NCBI RefSeq assembly: GCF_000208745.1
Contig: NC_030858.1
Coordinates: 2,073,728 to 2,137,727, forward strand
Source: Theobroma cacao
Lineage: Eukaryota > Streptophyta > Magnoliopsida > Malvales > Malvaceae
DNA length: 64,000 nt
Direction: 5' to 3'
Shown: positions 62,467 to 64,000 of the stretch, piece after piece
Layout: the number at the start of each line of letters is the position of its first letter
How positions within the stretch are numbered: the first letter of the stretch is position 1
Notes under the pieces: model-generated
Database searches by the model: none
What the model was told of the DNA's origin: nothing
What the model saw: the letters and a program-made list of their open reading frames with translations, nothing else
Position numbers and translations under genes: made by a program

Positions 62467-63540
62467 TCAGAACCCTTCATTCCCATCTTGGGTTAAATCT
62501 AGCCGTCCGTACTCATGAAGCGTCCTCAAGAGCTGGGCCCCTTTTCTCCTGCCCCTAGCTGTACACTCCCCTTGCAAAGCCAACACCACCGCCCGCGCAA
62601 CCTCCTCCGGCGGCGCCGGTACCATCTCCTCCTCTTGTTCTTCCCCACCGCCACCTCCAACGCAACCGCCTCCGTAAATCACGGAGATCACGCTTATGGC
62701 ATATTCCCGCCCTCTTCCCGCCAACCGTCCCATGACGGATACCATCGCGGGCATTGCAAGCGCGTGGGCCCTCACCTCAGCTGCTCCTTCCGCCACCGTG
62801 CACATGAGCTCGAGCGCCGCCAACGCCCTCTCCGCCGCCGCTCCTTCCAGCTCCGCCACTACCTCCACCACCGCACCCACAGCTCCAGCCTCCACAGCCA
62901 CGTGGCGGTTGCCTTCCGCCAAACATAACGCTAGTAGAATTTTTGTTGCTGGCTTTACCCCTGCTTCGTTTTTTAAATTCGAAACGATCCCGCGCATCAA
63001 TTCAGGCGGGCAAATCGGGTCGGATGGGGGGTTGGGAACGAGAGAGCGGTCTAGAAGCTGGAGGGCAGCGAGTTGTTCTGATTGTGAACCGGTGCTGAGT
63101 TGAAGCTCGGCGATGTGGAAGAGTTCTTGGAGGTTTGCGGAGGAAAGCGGCGGAGGAGGGGGAGGAGACGGCGGCGGTGGTTGAAAATGAGGAGTAGGTT
63201 GAGATGGGTGTTGGTGGAGCGGGGAAGTGGGGATGGGGAATTTCCATTGAGTGAAGCTATGGGAAGCAGAGGACGAAGAGGAGGAAGAGGATGATTCTGG
63301 GCGTTGCTGGAATGAGTTTTTCGGTGGTCGCGCTGGTGGTGGAGGAGGCGGTGAAGGATGAGGTGGCGTCGATGATGGCGGCGGAGAGGAAGGTGGTGGT
63401 TGGGAGGAAGAAAGAGGGAGGGAAGGAGAGTGGGGGGTGGTGGGGCTGAGGGTGGATTGAGTGCAATTACGGAAAAATCCGCATGAGAAGAGTGAAAGTG
63501 GGTGGGTTTTTAGCTTTGGGTGGTGGTGATGAGTTTTCAT
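62467..63540 (-). CDS. Intronless ARM-repeat protein with proline/serine-rich N-terminus
   Basis: Single-exon 357-aa protein. Residues 1-135 are disordered: a His cluster (MKTHHHHPKLKTH), SLFSCGFFRNCTQSTLSPTT, long Pro runs and a Ser run. From about 138 to 350 it is all-helical with armadillo-like repeats, including LQELFHIAELQLSTGSQSEQ, LAALQLLDRSLVP, AGAVGAVVEVVAELEGAAAE and a final RGRRKGAQLLRTLHEYGRLD. The ending resembles the ARM region of plant U-box E3 ligases (PUB22-27 group), but there is no U-box here, so it is better called an ARM-repeat superfamily protein. The coding region is GC-rich compared with everything around it. Function unknown. Confidence 0.8.
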   Translation of the reverse strand: MKTHHHHPKLKTHPLSLFSCGFFRNCTQSTLSPTTPHSPSLPLSSSQPPPSSPPPSSTPPHPSPPPPPPARPPKNSFQQRPESSSSSSSSSASHSFTQWKFPIPTSPLHQHPSQPTPHFQPPPPSPPPPPPLSSANLQELFHIAELQLSTGSQSEQLAALQLLDRSLVPNPPSDPICPPELMRGIVSNLKNEAGVKPATKILLALCLAEGNRHVAVEAGAVGAVVEVVAELEGAAAERALAALELMCTVAEGAAEVRAHALAMPAMVSVMGRLAGRGREYAISVISVIYGGGCVGGGGGEEQEEEMVPAPPEEVARAVVLALQGECTARGRRKGAQLLRTLHEYGRLDLTQDGNEGF

Positions 63541-64000
63541 GCTGATTTCAGGCCAACAGCGAAGGTTTTTTTAGTGGAGATATGGGAATGGGAGTGAAGG
63601 AGACAGAGAGAGAGAGAAATAGCAGAACGTAATAATGCAACTGCGAGAGTGAGGGGGGCCGGGGTGAACTGAGCAGTTTGCAGAGGTGGCAGGGGTACTC
63701 AGGGGGCAGAAGAAACAGAGGACCTTCAGGATATGTCGTCGTTTTGTTTGGGGGTGGGGAGGGGGAATGCAGGTGGCGAACGGGGCAATCCCAATTCAAA
63801 GTTCAAACATCGAAGTTCTGTGATTCACGTCACTTTCAACTTTGGTTAATTAGAATATTTGATGGACATTTTGTAGTCTTCATTCTTCATCCTTCAACTT
63901 CTTTGTTAAGCCTTTGATGGATACGCGTGGCTTGGACATGTGGTTACCAGAGAAACAGTAACAAACACTGTGAAAACCAGTGTCTAAAAGAAGTTTTGGA
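63541..64000. other. 5' region of the ARM-repeat gene
   Basis: Contains a GA-rich tract (63602-63618, read as CT on the gene strand), a common plant leader feature, then promoter sequence to the window edge. No gene seen. Confidence 0.45.

Noticed and set aside
62515..63294. Several long plus-strand frames
   Set aside because: Antisense shadows of the GC-rich ARM-repeat gene, caused by few stop codons.

Overview
The window is nuclear DNA from a flowering plant, most likely a eudicot. The genes are split by many AT-rich GT-AG introns, and the products are plant-specific: EMBRYONIC FLOWER 1, TSO1-like CXC protein, TOM1-like, AIM1, NFD6, plant L-gulonolactone oxidase. Intergenic DNA is AT-rich, with (TA)n, (GA)n and (AC)n microsatellites and small degraded mobile elements. 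I cannot name the species. All gene models were assembled by hand from splice sites, frame continuity and remembered family sequences; each complete model sums to an exact multiple of three.

Layout. 1-1952 (+): 3' part of a D-amino-acid aminotransferase / aminodeoxychorismate lyase gene. 4515-9974 (+): a TOM1-like (VHS-GAT) ubiquitin-sorting adaptor. 10895-11572 (-): an NFD6-like small organelle protein, head-to-head with 12190-14058 (+), the peroxisomal E2 enzyme PEX4. 14059-17132: a repeat-rich gap holding a broken RNase H fragment. 17133-23279 (+): an AIM1-type peroxisomal beta-oxidation multifunctional protein that has lost its terminal import tripeptide. 23864-27603 and 28619-32353 (-): two tandem 13-exon alpha/beta-hydrolases. 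33677-38293 (-): a two-CXC-domain (TSO1/TCX) DREAM-type regulator carrying a small inverted-repeat element in intron 1. 38294-46309: about 8 kb without a supportable protein gene. 46310-52036 (+): EMF1. 55438-57650 (-): a GulLO pseudogene. 58702-60919 (-): an intact GulLO-like gene. 62467-63540 (-): an intronless proline-rich ARM-repeat protein.

Connections. Two neighbours are peroxisomal: PEX4 recycles the receptor that imports SKL-type cargo, and AIM1 is normally such a cargo. Two chromatin regulators, a TCX protein and EMF1, flank the long gap, and the EMF1 leader and promoter carry several telobox-like motifs. Two tandem duplications (hydrolase pair, GulLO pair) show different fates. In the hydrolases one copy has lost its apparent catalytic Asp and gained a hydrophobic N-terminus. 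In GulLO one copy is plainly dead.

I saw no wholly new system. The best leads are the broken peroxisomal signal in the AIM1 paralog, the diverged hydrolase copy, the element beside the TCX splice donor, and a 114-nt intron of EMF1 that stays open in frame.
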